DNA from: Saccharothrix sp. NRRL B-16348
GTDB lineage: Bacteria; Actinomycetota; Actinomycetes; Mycobacteriales; Pseudonocardiaceae
Direction: 5' to 3'
DNA: 64,000 bases
NCBI RefSeq assembly: GCF_001280085.1
Contig: NZ_LGED01000269.1
Coordinates: 124,001-188,000, forward strand
The translations under genes were made by a program, and so were the position numbers. The notes under the pieces are model-generated. The model worked only from the letters and a program-made list of their open reading frames with translations. It had not been told where the DNA came from and made no database searches. Below are positions 30,964 to 40,474 of this stretch, piece by piece. Every line of letters starts with the position of its first letter. Position 1 is the stretch's first letter.

Positions 30964-33178
30964 ACCACCGTCGCACCGGCCCTTCGGCCTCGATCTGCCG
31001 GATCGAGTCACGGGCCGCCTCGGCGATGCCGGGGTCGTTCGTCTCGTCCAACCGCTCGGCCGCGTCCCTGAGAAGGTCGAGGGCCTCTTCCCGCCTGCCG
31101 AGGGACCAGTACGTCAGCCCGACGTTGTACAGCGAGATCCCCTCGCCGTGCGGGTCCCCGATCTCGCGGCTGATCGCCAGGTCCCGCTCGAAGTAGTCCA
31201 GCGACTCGGCGACGCGACCGGAGCGGCGCAGCATCCCGCCGATGTTGCCCAGCGCGTGCCCCTCGGAGACGCGGTTCCCCGTTTCCCGGTACACCGCGAG
31301 CGCGGCCCGGTAGTGGCCCTCGGCCTCGTCCAGCCGCCCGAGGCTGTCGGAGGCGATGCCCAGGCCGTTGAGGCAGTCGCCCTCGCCGTCCCGGTCTCCC
31401 ACCTGCCTGCGCAGGTCCAGGGCACGCCGGTAGAACCCGGCCGCCTGGTCGTAGGCGGCGCTGTCGTTGTGCACCTTGCCCAGGTTGGCCAGGCACCGCG
31501 CCTCGCCGTCCCGGTCGCCCGCGCGGCGGTACGCCTCGGCGCTGCGCTCCATGTGCCGGATCGCCTCGGGGATGCGACCGGTCAGCGCGTAGGTCGACGC
31601 GATGTTGTTCAACGAATGGGCCTGGTCCCGCGGCGAGTCCAGGTCGCGGAACAGGTCCCACGCGGCCTGGAAGTGGTGCAGCGCCTGGTCGAACCGCCGC
31701 ATCCGGTGGTGAGCGCTGCCCAGGCCGTTGAGGACCTTCCCCTCACCCGCCCGGTCGCCGAGTGCCCGTGCCGACGCCAGCGCCAGCAGGTCGACCGGCA
31801 CCCACTCCACCGACCGGCGCAGGTTGAAGTACCGGAACGCCGCCTCACCCGCGTCCCGGACGTCCTCGTGCCACCCGTTGCGGGCCGCGAGCTCCAGCAC
31901 CGGCAGCAGGTTGTGCAGCTCGTCGTCGAACCAGGCGAGGGCCGTGAGTCGGTCGGGGAACACCTGCCGCCGGGTCGCACCGGGGTCCAGGTGGCTGTGC
32001 ACGCCCTTGACGTGTGACACGTAGTGCTTCACGAGCGCGCGCTCCGCCACCAGCCGGGCCTCCGCGTCGTCCACCGCGGCGCACCGTTCGGCGGCGTAGA
32101 TCCGCAGCAGGTCGTGGAACCGGTACTCGTCGGCCACCACACCGCCCTGGAGCAGGTGCGCGCGGCGCAACCGGACCAGCAGCGCCCGCGCCTCGTCCGG
32201 CGTGACGCCGGCCAACGCCGCCGCGGTCGCCGCGGTGACCGTGCGGCCCGGGTGGAGCGCGGCCAGGCGGAACACCCGCGCCTGGTCGGCGGGCAACCGG
32301 GCGTACGAGGCGTTGAACGCCGTGCGCACGTCGATCGAATCGTCGTAGGCCAGCTCGCCCAACCGGTCGTGCGCCGCGGCGATGGACTCGGCGAACCGGC
32401 TCAGGTCCTCACCCCGCCGATCCGCCACCACCTCGGCGACGATGCGCAACGCCAACGGCAGGAAACCGCACGTCTCGGCCAACGCACCCGCCGCCACCGG
32501 ATCAGCGGCGATCCGGTCGTCGTCCGGGTCGACCGACCGGACCGCGTCCTCCAGCACCTCCACGGCCTCCGCCGCGCTCATCACGTCCAGCTCGACCCGC
32601 CGCGCCCTCGGCACGGGCAGGTTGTCCCTGCTCGTCAGCACCAACCGGTGCGCCGGCACCGCAGGCCGCAGCGGCAACACCTGATCGGCCGACGACGCGT
32701 TGTCCACGACGACCAGCACCGGCGGACGCGCCGCGAGCTGGGACCGGTAGAGGGCCTCCCGATCACCCCGGTCGGGCGGGATCGCCTCACCGGGCACGCC
32801 GAGCGCGCGCAGCAACGAGGCCAGCGCGTCGTCCGCGCCCAACCGCTGCTCCTCGTTGTACCCCTGGGCGTCCACGAACAGCACGCCACCGGGGAACCAC
32901 CCCGCGCCGACCGCCAGGTGCGCCGCCCGCACCACCAGCGCCGACTTCCCCACCCCGGCCAACCCCACCACGGCCAACGCGGTCCGCTCGCCGCCGGGTG
33001 ACAGGAAGTCCCGCAGCACACCCAGCTCGGCGGCACGGCCCACGAAACCCTCGTCCACCGGCAGGCTCGCCGGCGTCACCGGCGCGGCCGGCTGCACCAC
33101 GGTCAGCGAGTCCACCCGCCCGACCTGGAGCACCGGGCCGAACACCGTGCCGCTGATCTCGTTGTGGACCTCGCTCAC
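30935..33178 (-). CDS. NB-ARC-TPR STAND protein
   Basis: A 747-residue STAND ATPase with no DNA-binding domain. The N-terminal tag NEISGTVFGPVLQVGRV is a motif common at the start of actinobacterial NB-ARC-TPR proteins. Walker A is GLAGVGKS (72-79), Walker B LVVVDNAS and an RLVLTSRD sensor follow. A winged-helix region (about 270-350) and about eight TPR units rich in NLG, GDRDGEA and LNGLG repeats fill residues 440-740. It is probably a regulator or conflict-system sensor that oligomerises on a signal; no attached effector domain is seen. The start is four bases after the FAD oxidoreductase stop, so they are probably co-transcribed. Confidence 0.88.
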   Translation of the reverse strand: MSEVHNEISGTVFGPVLQVGRVDSLTVVQPAAPVTPASLPVDEGFVGRAAELGVLRDFLSPGGERTALAVVGLAGVGKSALVVRAAHLAVGAGWFPGGVLFVDAQGYNEEQRLGADDALASLLRALGVPGEAIPPDRGDREALYRSQLAARPPVLVVVDNASSADQVLPLRPAVPAHRLVLTSRDNLPVPRARRVELDVMSAAEAVEVLEDAVRSVDPDDDRIAADPVAAGALAETCGFLPLALRIVAEVVADRRGEDLSRFAESIAAAHDRLGELAYDDSIDVRTAFNASYARLPADQARVFRLAALHPGRTVTAATAAALAGVTPDEARALLVRLRRAHLLQGGVVADEYRFHDLLRIYAAERCAAVDDAEARLVAERALVKHYVSHVKGVHSHLDPGATRRQVFPDRLTALAWFDDELHNLLPVLELAARNGWHEDVRDAGEAAFRYFNLRRSVEWVPVDLLALASARALGDRAGEGKVLNGLGSAHHRMRRFDQALHHFQAAWDLFRDLDSPRDQAHSLNNIASTYALTGRIPEAIRHMERSAEAYRRAGDRDGEARCLANLGKVHNDSAAYDQAAGFYRRALDLRRQVGDRDGEGDCLNGLGIASDSLGRLDEAEGHYRAALAVYRETGNRVSEGHALGNIGGMLRRSGRVAESLDYFERDLAISREIGDPHGEGISLYNVGLTYWSLGRREEALDLLRDAAERLDETNDPGIAEAARDSIRQIEAEGPVRRWFKGRRTGRR

Positions 33179-33182
33179 GACG

Positions 33183-34703
33183 TCACCGCTCCAGCACCGC
33201 CATCGCCGCGTTGTGGCCGCCGATCCCGCTCACCCCGCCGCCACGCCGGGCGCCCGCGCCGCAGACGAACAGGTTCGCCACGTCGGTCTCGACGCCCCAG
33301 CGGCCGACCTCGGCCTCGGTCTCGGCGAACGGCCAGGCCAGTGCGTCGTGGAAGATGTTGCCGCGCGGCAGGCCCAGGTCCGCTTCCAGGTCCAGCGGTG
33401 TGCGGGCCTCCAGGCACGGGCGGCCGTCGGCGTCCTCGGCCAGGCACGACTCGATCGGTTCTTCGAGGTGGGCGTTCAGCCCGGCCAGGTACCGGCCGAC
33501 CAGCTCGTCCCGCAGCTTGTCGTTGTCCTGCTCGAACAACGCCGCCGGCGTGTGCAGCCCGAACAACGTCAACGTGTGCCAGCCCCGTTCGACCAGCTCC
33601 GGCGCGAGGATCGACGGGTCGGTCAACGTGTGGCAGTACAGCTCCGCCGGCAGCACCGACGGCACCTGCCCGGCCGCGCTCTCCCGGTACGCCGTCTCCA
33701 GCTGCCCGTACGACTCGTCCACGTGCAACGTCCCGGCGAACGCCACCCGCGGGTCGACGCCGCCGCGGAACCGCGGCAGCCGTTCCAGCAGCATGTTCAC
33801 CTTCATCTGGCAGCCCTCGGCCACCGCCGCGGCCGGTCGACCGCGCAGGCGGTCCAAAGTGGACGGAGCAGCGCCGGACAGCACGAACCTGGCGCCCACC
33901 GTGCGCCCGTCGTACTCGACCTCGGCCCGCACGCCGTCCGCGTCCACGCGCGTCACCTCGGCCCTGGTCACGATCTCCGCACCCGCCTCCCGCGCCACCC
34001 GCAGGAGTTCGCCGGTCACCGCGCCCATCCCGCCGACGGGCACCTTCCACTCGCCCGTGCCGTTGCCGATCACGTGGTAGAGGAAGCACCGGTTCGCCTT
34101 CAGGTCGTGCAACGACGTGTGCGTGCCGATCAGCCCGTCCGTGGCCACGACACCGCGCACCACGTCGTCCGCGAACAACTCCTCCAGCGTCTCGCCCAAC
34201 GGCGACTCCACGACCTGGTCCCACAGCCGCATCCGCGCCACCGAGTCGACCCGCAGCCGGGCGTGCTCCCGCGACAGCAAGGGCTCCAGCATCGTCGGCG
34301 ACAACGCCTCGGCCAGCACCTCCAGGTCGTCGTACCAGCGGCGCCACCGCGCCCACTCGGCGTCCGACCCGGTCAACGCCCGGAACGACGCCGCGGTCGC
34401 CTCACCCGGCTCGCGCTCGACCAGCAGGTCGCCCGCCGGGGTGTACGACGACGCCGACCGGGACCGCAACGCCACCCGCAGCCCCAGGTCCGCCACGACC
34501 TTGTCCGGCAGCAGGCTGACCAGGTACGAGTACCGCGACAGCCGCGCCGGGACGCCCGGGAACGCCTCTTCGCTCACCGCCGCGCCGCCGACGTGGTCGA
34601 GCTTCTCCAGCACCAGCACCGTGCGGCCCGCCCGTGCCAGGTAGGCAGCCGCCACCAGCGCGTTGTGCCCGCCGCCGACCACCACCACGTCGTAGGTATC
34701 CAC
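33183..34703 (-). CDS. phytoene-desaturase-like FAD-dependent oxidoreductase
   Basis: A 506-residue flavoprotein. The dinucleotide-binding motif is YDVVVVGGGHNALVAAAYLARAG at the N-terminus, followed by LEKLDHVGGAAVS. The C-terminal FAD motif lies in LFVCGAGARRGGGVSGIGGHNAA. This is the CrtI/PYROXD2-like group, which acts on carotenoid-like or other hydrophobic substrates. No carotenoid genes are nearby, so a carotenoid role is not supported here. Start is GTG 34703. It is followed four bases later by the STAND gene. Confidence 0.85.
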   Translation of the reverse strand: MDTYDVVVVGGGHNALVAAAYLARAGRTVLVLEKLDHVGGAAVSEEAFPGVPARLSRYSYLVSLLPDKVVADLGLRVALRSRSASSYTPAGDLLVEREPGEATAASFRALTGSDAEWARWRRWYDDLEVLAEALSPTMLEPLLSREHARLRVDSVARMRLWDQVVESPLGETLEELFADDVVRGVVATDGLIGTHTSLHDLKANRCFLYHVIGNGTGEWKVPVGGMGAVTGELLRVAREAGAEIVTRAEVTRVDADGVRAEVEYDGRTVGARFVLSGAAPSTLDRLRGRPAAAVAEGCQMKVNMLLERLPRFRGGVDPRVAFAGTLHVDESYGQLETAYRESAAGQVPSVLPAELYCHTLTDPSILAPELVERGWHTLTLFGLHTPAALFEQDNDKLRDELVGRYLAGLNAHLEEPIESCLAEDADGRPCLEARTPLDLEADLGLPRGNIFHDALAWPFAETEAEVGRWGVETDVANLFVCGAGARRGGGVSGIGGHNAAMAVLER

Positions 34704-34713
34704 GCGGCCGACT

Positions 34714-34821
34714 CTAACCAGTGAACAACGCCGTCACCTTGCGGATCAGCTCGACCAACCCGTAGGCCAACGGCAGACCCACCCACAGCCAGGCGAACAC
34801 GACCAATCCACGCCTGCTCAT
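34714..34821 (-). CDS. MFS transporter small subunit
   Basis: A 35-residue protein with one membrane helix (LVVFAWLWVGLPLAYGLVELI) between positively charged ends. ATG 34821 overlaps the stop codon of the transporter gene as ATGA. Such tiny proteins follow oxalate/formate antiporter family genes in many bacteria, so it is read as the accessory subunit of the transporter. It is too short for standard gene callers and easy to miss. Confidence 0.75.
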   Translation of the reverse strand: MSRRGLVVFAWLWVGLPLAYGLVELIRKVTALFTG

Positions 34822-36125
34822 CGGACCACCTCCACTGTCGGCTCGTGGTACTTCGCGGCGACCGGCCGGACCAGTTCGTTCGCCACGAACCCGACCACCA
34901 GCAACGCCATCATGATGAACAGCGACGCCGTGTACAGGTCCGGCCCCGCCTTGCCCGCCGCCTTCTGCCCGTCCGCGATCGCGTTCACGATCAACGGCCC
35001 CAGCACGCCCGCCAACGACCACGCCGTCAGCAACCGCCCGTGGATCGCGCCCACCTGGTACGTGCCGAACAAGTCCTTGAGGTAAGCCGGGATCGTGGCG
35101 AACCCGCCGCCGTAGAACGACAGGATCAACATCGCGCACACCACGAACAACGGCTTCGACGCGTTGCCCGCCAACGCCAGCACCAGGTACGTCACCGCGC
35201 CGACACCCAGGTACAGCCGGTAGACGTTCTTGCGCCCCACGAGGTCCGACGTGGACGACCACACGATCCGGCCGACCATGTTCGCCAGCGACAGCAACGC
35301 CACGAACCCCGCCGCCGCGCCCGCCGCCACCGGCGTGGACGTCTCGGCGAAGAAGTCGCGGATCATCGGCGACGCCTTCTCCAGGATCCCGATGCCCGCC
35401 GTGACGTTGAAGCACAACACCACCCACAGGCACCAGAACTGCGGCGTCCGCAACGCGTTGCGCGCCGACACGTTGACCGCCGAACGCACCACCTTCCGCT
35501 CCTCGACCTCCGCGGGCACCCGCACGAGCAGCACGCCCACCGACATGAAGACCGCGTACACGACCCCGTGCACCAGGAACGTCTGCGCGATCCCGCCGCT
35601 GTCGCGCCCGAACGACTCCAGCATCTGCGCCGACCACGGCGACGCGATCAACGCCCCACCGCCGAAACCCATGATCGCGATGCCGGTCGCCATCCCCGGC
35701 CGGTCCGGGAACCACTTGATCAGCGTCGACACCGGCGAGATGTACCCGATGCCCAACCCGATGCCGCCGACGAACCCGTACCCCAGCACCACCAGCCAGT
35801 ACTGCTGCGTCCAGGCGCCCACCGCCGAGATCAGGAACCCCGACGAGAAGCAGGTGGCGGACACGAACATGGCCCACCGCGGCCCGTTGCGCTCGACCAG
35901 CGTGCCGCCGAACGCCGCCGACAGCCCCAACATCACGATCCCCAGCTGGAACGGCAGCGCACTCTGCGTCCCCGTGAGGTCCAGCGCGCCCTCCAACGGC
36001 GGCTTGAACACGCTCCACGCGTAGGCCTGGCCGATGGCCAGGTGCACCGACAACGCGGCGGGCGGGATCAACCAGCGGTTCCAGCCCGGTGGGGCGATCG
36101 TGCGAGAGCGGTCCAGGAAACCCAC
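34818..36125 (-). CDS. oxalate/formate antiporter family MFS transporter
   Basis: A 435-residue permease with twelve hydrophobic segments. The N-terminal [23 protein letters not shown] is diagnostic for the OFA (OxlT-like) family, and the loop-2/3 motif [14 protein letters not shown] is also recognisable. It should exchange or take up a small carboxylate such as formate, oxalate or pyruvate. GTG 36125 has GGAGG nine bases upstream; a longer upstream reading crosses fdhD antisense and is rejected. It is divergent from fdhD across 67 bases, linking transport to formate dehydrogenase maturation. Confidence 0.88.
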   Translation of the reverse strand: MGFLDRSRTIAPPGWNRWLIPPAALSVHLAIGQAYAWSVFKPPLEGALDLTGTQSALPFQLGIVMLGLSAAFGGTLVERNGPRWAMFVSATCFSSGFLISAVGAWTQQYWLVVLGYGFVGGIGLGIGYISPVSTLIKWFPDRPGMATGIAIMGFGGGALIASPWSAQMLESFGRDSGGIAQTFLVHGVVYAVFMSVGVLLVRVPAEVEERKVVRSAVNVSARNALRTPQFWCLWVVLCFNVTAGIGILEKASPMIRDFFAETSTPVAAGAAAGFVALLSLANMVGRIVWSSTSDLVGRKNVYRLYLGVGAVTYLVLALAGNASKPLFVVCAMLILSFYGGGFATIPAYLKDLFGTYQVGAIHGRLLTAWSLAGVLGPLIVNAIADGQKAAGKAGPDLYTASLFIMMALLVVGFVANELVRPVAAKYHEPTVEVVR

Positions 36126-36192
36126 TGCCCGACACCTCCGTAACCTGGTGAGTGGCTTGCGAAAAAACTTAGCCAAGAGAAGGAGTTGCACG

Positions 36193-37017
36193 ATGGGGCG
36201 AGTCACCGTGCGTCGCCCAGTGGTCACGTATGCGCGACGAACGTCCCGGAAACGGGTCGACGCGCTGGCCGCCGAGGAGCCGTTGGAGCTGCGGGTAGGC
36301 GGCAAGGCACTGACCGTGACGATGCGCACACCGGGGCACGACGTGGAGCTGGCGCACGGTTTCCTGCTCAGCGAAGGCGTCATCCGCGGCCTGGAGGACA
36401 TCTCGGTCGCCCGCTTCTGCGAAGGCACCGGACCCGACGGCCTCAACACCTACAACGTGCTCGACCTGACCCTCGCCGAGGGCGTGCCGCCGCCCGACCC
36501 GGGCGTGGAGCGCAACTTCTACACGACGTCGTCCTGCGGCGTCTGCGGCAAGGCGGCCCTGGACGCGGTCAAGCTGAAGACCAGCCACTCCCCCGCCGCC
36601 GACGACTGCACGGTCGACGTGGACGTCCTCTCGGCCCTGCCGGACGAGCTGCGCAAGCGCCAGAAGGTCTTCGCCGCCACCGGCGGCCTCCACGCGGCGG
36701 GCCTCTTCACCACCGCAGGCGAGGCGCTGATCGTCCGCGAGGACGTGGGCAGGCACAACGCGGTCGACAAGGTCCTCGGCTGGGCCGTGCTCAACGACAA
36801 GGTCCCGCTGGCGGGAACCGTGCTCATGGTCTCCGGCCGGGCCTCGTTCGAGCTCGTCCAGAAAGCCGCCATGGCGGGCATCCCCGTCCTCTCGGCCGTC
36901 TCCGCGCCGTCCTCCCTGGCCGCCGACCTGGCCGAGGAGCAGGGCCTGACCCTGGTCGGCTTCGTGCGCGGCGACTCGCTGAACGTCTACACGGGCCACG
37001 ACCGGATCACCGCATGA
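36193..37017 (+). CDS. fdhD: formate dehydrogenase accessory sulfurtransferase FdhD
   Basis: A 274-residue cytoplasmic protein that carries sulfur from a cysteine desulfurase to the molybdenum cofactor of formate dehydrogenases. Catalytic cysteines are C115 and C118 in SSCGVCGK. The [14 protein letters not shown] and [18 protein letters not shown] motifs are also present. ATG 36193 has AAGGAG seven bases upstream. The likely client in the window is the FdhF/YdeP protein at 28.1-30.4 kb. The CoA-transferase gene overlaps its stop by four bases (ATGA). Confidence 0.97.
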   Translation: MGRVTVRRPVVTYARRTSRKRVDALAAEEPLELRVGGKALTVTMRTPGHDVELAHGFLLSEGVIRGLEDISVARFCEGTGPDGLNTYNVLDLTLAEGVPPPDPGVERNFYTTSSCGVCGKAALDAVKLKTSHSPAADDCTVDVDVLSALPDELRKRQKVFAATGGLHAAGLFTTAGEALIVREDVGRHNAVDKVLGWAVLNDKVPLAGTVLMVSGRASFELVQKAAMAGIPVLSAVSAPSSLAADLAEEQGLTLVGFVRGDSLNVYTGHDRITA

Positions 37018-38180
37018 GACCACTGGACGGCGTCACCGTCGTCAGCCTCGAACAGGCGGTGGCCGTCCCGTACGCGACGCGCCTCCTCGCCGACCTCGGC
37101 GCCCGCGTGATCAAGGTCGAACGCCCCGGCGGAGGCGATTTCGCCCGCCACTACGACACCACGTGCGGCTCCGTGTCGTCGTACTTCGCCTGGACGAACG
37201 TGGGCAAGGAGTCCGTCACCCTCGACCTCAAGCACCCGGCCGCCCGCCAAGTCCTGCACGACCTGGTCACGACCGCCGACGTGGTCCTGTGCAACCTCTC
37301 CCCGGCCGCCGCGCGTCGACTGGACGTGGACGCTTCCTCACTCCGCCAGGTGAAACCCGACCTGGTGATCGGCGAGCTCTCCGGCTACGGCGAGTCGGGC
37401 CCGTACGCGGGCCGCAAGGCCTTCGACGCCCTGATCCAGTCCGAGACCGGCCTCATCGACCTCACCGGCCAGGACGACGTCACCGCGCGGGCGGGCATCT
37501 CGGTGGCCGACATCGCCGCGGGCGCGCAACTGCACTCCGCCGTCCTGGCCGCCCTCCTCCACCGCGCCCGGACCGGTGAGGGCGCGACGCTGAGCCTCTC
37601 GCTCTTCGACGCCTTGGCCGAGTGGATGCACCAGCCGATGCTCTACGCCGCCGGCACCGGCCGGGCCGCGCCCCGCACCGGCGCGCACCACCCGAGCATC
37701 GCGCCCTACGGCCCGTTCCCGTGCGCCGACGGCACCGTCCACCTGGCCGTCCAGAACGACCCCCAGTGGCGCCGCCTCTGCGCCCTCCTCGACCGGCCGG
37801 ACCTGGCCGACGACCCCCGCTTCACCACGGTGACGTCCCGCGTGGCCAACCGACCGGCCCTGCACGCCGAACTCGACTTCACCTCCTGGACCACCGCGGA
37901 CCTGCTCGACGCGCTCGACGCCGCCGACGTCCCCGCCGCCTTGACCCGCAGCGTCGCCGACCTGCCCCACCACCCCCAGGTCACGGCACGCGACCGGCAG
38001 ACCACGATCCCCGTCCCCGACGGGGAGATCACCGCGCTGCGGCCGCCGGTCGACTCCACCGCCTGGCACTGGACGCCCGCACCCGTGCCCGCCCTCGGCG
38101 AGCACACCGACCACGTGCTGCACGGGCTCGGCTACTCGGCGGAGCAGGTCGCGGAACTTCGGGCGCAGTCGGCGATCTGA
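37014..38180 (+). CDS. CaiB/BaiF family (class III) CoA-transferase
   Basis: A 388-residue enzyme of the formyl-CoA transferase family. The N-terminus [35 protein letters not shown] is typical. [14 protein letters not shown] and [27 protein letters not shown] follow, the last carrying the Asp expected to form the acyl-anhydride intermediate. It moves CoA between carboxylic acids; a formyl/oxalyl role is suggested by coupling to fdhD and the OFA transporter, but no oxalyl-CoA decarboxylase is present, so other acids are possible. Translationally coupled to fdhD. Confidence 0.9.
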   Translation: MRPLDGVTVVSLEQAVAVPYATRLLADLGARVIKVERPGGGDFARHYDTTCGSVSSYFAWTNVGKESVTLDLKHPAARQVLHDLVTTADVVLCNLSPAAARRLDVDASSLRQVKPDLVIGELSGYGESGPYAGRKAFDALIQSETGLIDLTGQDDVTARAGISVADIAAGAQLHSAVLAALLHRARTGEGATLSLSLFDALAEWMHQPMLYAAGTGRAAPRTGAHHPSIAPYGPFPCADGTVHLAVQNDPQWRRLCALLDRPDLADDPRFTTVTSRVANRPALHAELDFTSWTTADLLDALDAADVPAALTRSVADLPHHPQVTARDRQTTIPVPDGEITALRPPVDSTAWHWTPAPVPALGEHTDHVLHGLGYSAEQVAELRAQSAI

Positions 38181-38240
38181 GGAAACGCGAGCGCGGTTCA
38201 CGACGATGTGGTGAGGGGATCGGGCTTTGGGGGAGAACAC

Positions 38241-39107
38241 ATGGTCAGCAGGCGAACGGTGCTCACCGCACTGGGTGGCACCGCCCTGGCGACCGTCGGC
38301 GTCACGGCCGCGTGGCACGGCAACGCCCCACTGGGCGAGGCACTCCGGCACGCGCTGGGCGTCGCCGGCCCCGTGCCCGCCGTCAAGCGCGCCGTGATCA
38401 CCGTCGAACGCGTCCACTCCCGCTACCGGGGCCGCGACGTCGACCTGCTCACGATGGCGCCCGCGGGCGTGCCCACCGGGAACCTGCCCATGTCGATCCT
38501 CCTGCACGGCCGCCACGGCGCCGCCCGCACCGCGGCGCCGGGCGGCATGGCGGAGGTCCTGGTGGCCGCCGTGAGCCGAGGCCAGGTGCCCCCGTTCGGC
38601 TTCGTGGCCGTGGACGGCGGCGACCACTACTGGCACGAGAACGTCCCCGGCGACGACCCCATGGCCATGCTGCTCGAAGAAGTGCCCCGCTGGCTGGCCG
38701 AACGGGGCTACGGCGCGCCGTTCGCGTGCACCGGCGTGTCGATGGGCGGCTTCGGCGCCCTCCTCTACGCCCGCAGGCGGCAAGAACGCCGTGAGCAGGC
38801 CAAAGCCGTCGCCGTGATCGCACCGGCGCTGCTCACCGACTGGGCGGAGATGGCCAAGCGCAACGCGTTCACGGGCCCCGACCAGTGGGCCTCGCTCGAC
38901 CCGCTCAAGAACATCGACAAGCTCGGCGACGCCCCCGTCGGCGTCTGGGCGGGTGACCGGGACACCTTCATCACGGGCACCCGCCGGTTCATCGCCGACG
39001 CCAAGCCCGCCGTCGCCTCCATCGTCCCGGGCGGCCACAACGACGCCCTCTACCGCAAGGTCGTCCCGGACGTGATCCGGTTCCTGGGCAAACGCGTCCC
39101 CGGCTGA
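38241..39107 (+). CDS. alpha/beta-hydrolase (esterase) with Tat-like signal
   Basis: A 288-residue protein. The N-terminus SRRTVLTALGGTALATVGV looks like a twin-arginine signal or anchor. The fold shows an oxyanion region (SILLHGRHGAARTAAP), the nucleophile elbow GVSMGGFGALL, an Asp in WAGDRDTF and His in PGGHNDALY, making a complete catalytic triad. It resembles the esterase D/mycolyltransferase-like group. Substrate unknown. ATG 38241 has GGGGGAG upstream; an upstream GTG would destroy the signal. Monocistronic, 60 bases after the CoA-transferase. Confidence 0.82.
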   Translation: MVSRRTVLTALGGTALATVGVTAAWHGNAPLGEALRHALGVAGPVPAVKRAVITVERVHSRYRGRDVDLLTMAPAGVPTGNLPMSILLHGRHGAARTAAPGGMAEVLVAAVSRGQVPPFGFVAVDGGDHYWHENVPGDDPMAMLLEEVPRWLAERGYGAPFACTGVSMGGFGALLYARRRQERREQAKAVAVIAPALLTDWAEMAKRNAFTGPDQWASLDPLKNIDKLGDAPVGVWAGDRDTFITGTRRFIADAKPAVASIVPGGHNDALYRKVVPDVIRFLGKRVPG

Positions 39108-39221
39108 CCACCCGACGACCTCCACGGACACCATTCCCACCGTGGCACAACGGACCCGCAACCTCCCACCCAGGCCGCTCAACCCAATGGCCGCACAACG
39201 GACCCGCCACCGCACCGCAGA

Positions 39222-39331
39222 GGCCCGATTTGACATGGGTTCGGGTGCCTTAGGCTGGTCGAAGCCGGGCAGGCTTGGCGGACGCTCTTCCCGCCAGGCC
39301 TGCCCGGCTTTGGCCCATGTCAAATCGAGCC
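39222..39331. repeat. 110-base imperfect palindrome, MITE-like insertion
   Basis: Outer arms 39222-39239 and 39314-39331 pair over 18 bp with one mismatch (core CGATTTGACATGGG). Inner arms 39262-39274 and 39298-39310 pair perfectly over 13 bp (AAGCCGGGCAGGC), with GGCGG/CCGCC closing the loop. A 22-base bulge lies on the left arm only. The right end falls inside the methyltransferase reading frame. A non-autonomous mobile element or hairpin repeat is inferred; no duplicated target site is obvious. Confidence 0.6.
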
Positions 39332-39893
39332 GGACTCAACCACCGACCTGGTCGGAGAAGCGAAACGGCGCACCACCCACCTTCGGGTGGACGTGCGCCA
39401 AGGGGACGTGCACGCCCTGCCGCTGGAGGACCACAGCGTGGACCGCGCCAGGATCGACCGGGTGCTCCACCTGGTCGCCGACCCGACCGCCGCCCTGGCC
39501 GAGCTGCGCCGCGTGCTGCGGCCCACCGGACGTGCCGTGCTGGCTCAACCCGACTGGGAGACCCTCGCCGTCGACCCGGGCTCGGTGGCCACGAACCTCG
39601 CGTTCAACCGCTTCGTGTGCGACCGGATCGTGCCCAACCCCGTCATCGGCAGGCAGCTGGCCAGGATCGCCGCCGACGTCGGCCTGACCGTCACCTCGAT
39701 CGAGGCGGACGTGCAACTGCTGCACGACTTCACCACGGCCGACGAGCTGCTGGGCCTCACCCGCAACGCGCACCGGGCCGTCGAGGCAGGCCGCCTCACC
39801 CGCCGAGCCGCCGACACCTGGCTGGCGGACCTCGCGACCGGCCCGTTCCTGGCCGCGTTCACCCTCTTCCGGGTGACGGTCAGCGCGGCGTGA
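39321..39893 (+). pseudogene. 5'-truncated class I SAM methyltransferase
   Basis: The frame reads as a methyltransferase from inside the palindrome (IEPDSTTDLVGEAKRR) through DVRQGDVHALPLEDHSVD, the motif II/post-II region RVLHLVADPTAALAELRRVLRPTGRAVL, to the end at 39893. The SAM-binding motif I (hhDhGxGxG), which should lie about 20-30 residues upstream, is absent; the sequence there is the palindromic repeat. A shorter reading from GTG 39387 would give 168 residues without motif I. It overlaps the convergent hydrolase by 14 bases. Probably inactive. Confidence 0.65.
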
Positions 39894-40473
39894 GAGGGGT
39901 GCGCCCACTGCGCACCCACTTCAGCACCGCACCCCACTCGCCGTAGCCGGCGTCCACGTTGAGGTGCGCGCCACCCACGATGACGTCGATCTCGACCCGC
40001 AGCGCCTCGGCCATCTCCTTGGCCTGCGCCACCGTGCAGTAGGAGTCGCCCTCGCCCACCACCAACCGGGTCGACACCGCCGCCCGCCGCACCACCGTCG
40101 GATCGAGCACGGGGTGCAGGAAATCGGAGATCAACGGCTCGCCTGCGAAGTCGGGCGCGGGCGGCGCGACCAGCAGCACCCGGTCGACCCGCAACGACTC
40201 GTCGAACTCCCCGGACGCGTGGTGCAGCCACAGCAGCACCGCCAGCGAGTGCGCGACGACCACCCGTTCGGCGGAACCGGCCGCGGGCATGGCGGCGAGG
40301 TGCGCCCGGAGCTCGTCCAGCCACGCCGCCAGCTCCGGCTCGTCCGGGGAGCTGAACCGGGGCAGGTCGACCGACCCACCGTGGTGGGCCAGTTCACCTG
40401 CCAGCCAGTTCTGCCAGTGCTCCGGCCCGGAACCACCCAGGCCGTGCAGGATCAGCGTGTGCGGGAGGGACAA
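39880..40473 (-). CDS. RBBP9/YdeN family serine hydrolase
   Basis: A 197-residue alpha/beta hydrolase. Its start LILHGLGGSGPEHWQNWLA is characteristic of the RBBP9/YdeN group. The nucleophile elbow is VVVAHSLAVLLWL, with the Asp in GEGDSYC and His in GGAHLNVDAGYGEW. The TTG start at 40473 lies two bases after the clpX stop, so it is translated by coupling to clpX. Substrate unknown. Length is normal. Confidence 0.82.
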   Translation of the reverse strand: MSLPHTLILHGLGGSGPEHWQNWLAGELAHHGGSVDLPRFSSPDEPELAAWLDELRAHLAAMPAAGSAERVVVAHSLAVLLWLHHASGEFDESLRVDRVLLVAPPAPDFAGEPLISDFLHPVLDPTVVRRAAVSTRLVVGEGDSYCTVAQAKEMAEALRVEIDVIVGGAHLNVDAGYGEWGAVLKWVRSGRTPLTPR

Positions 40474-40474
40474 C

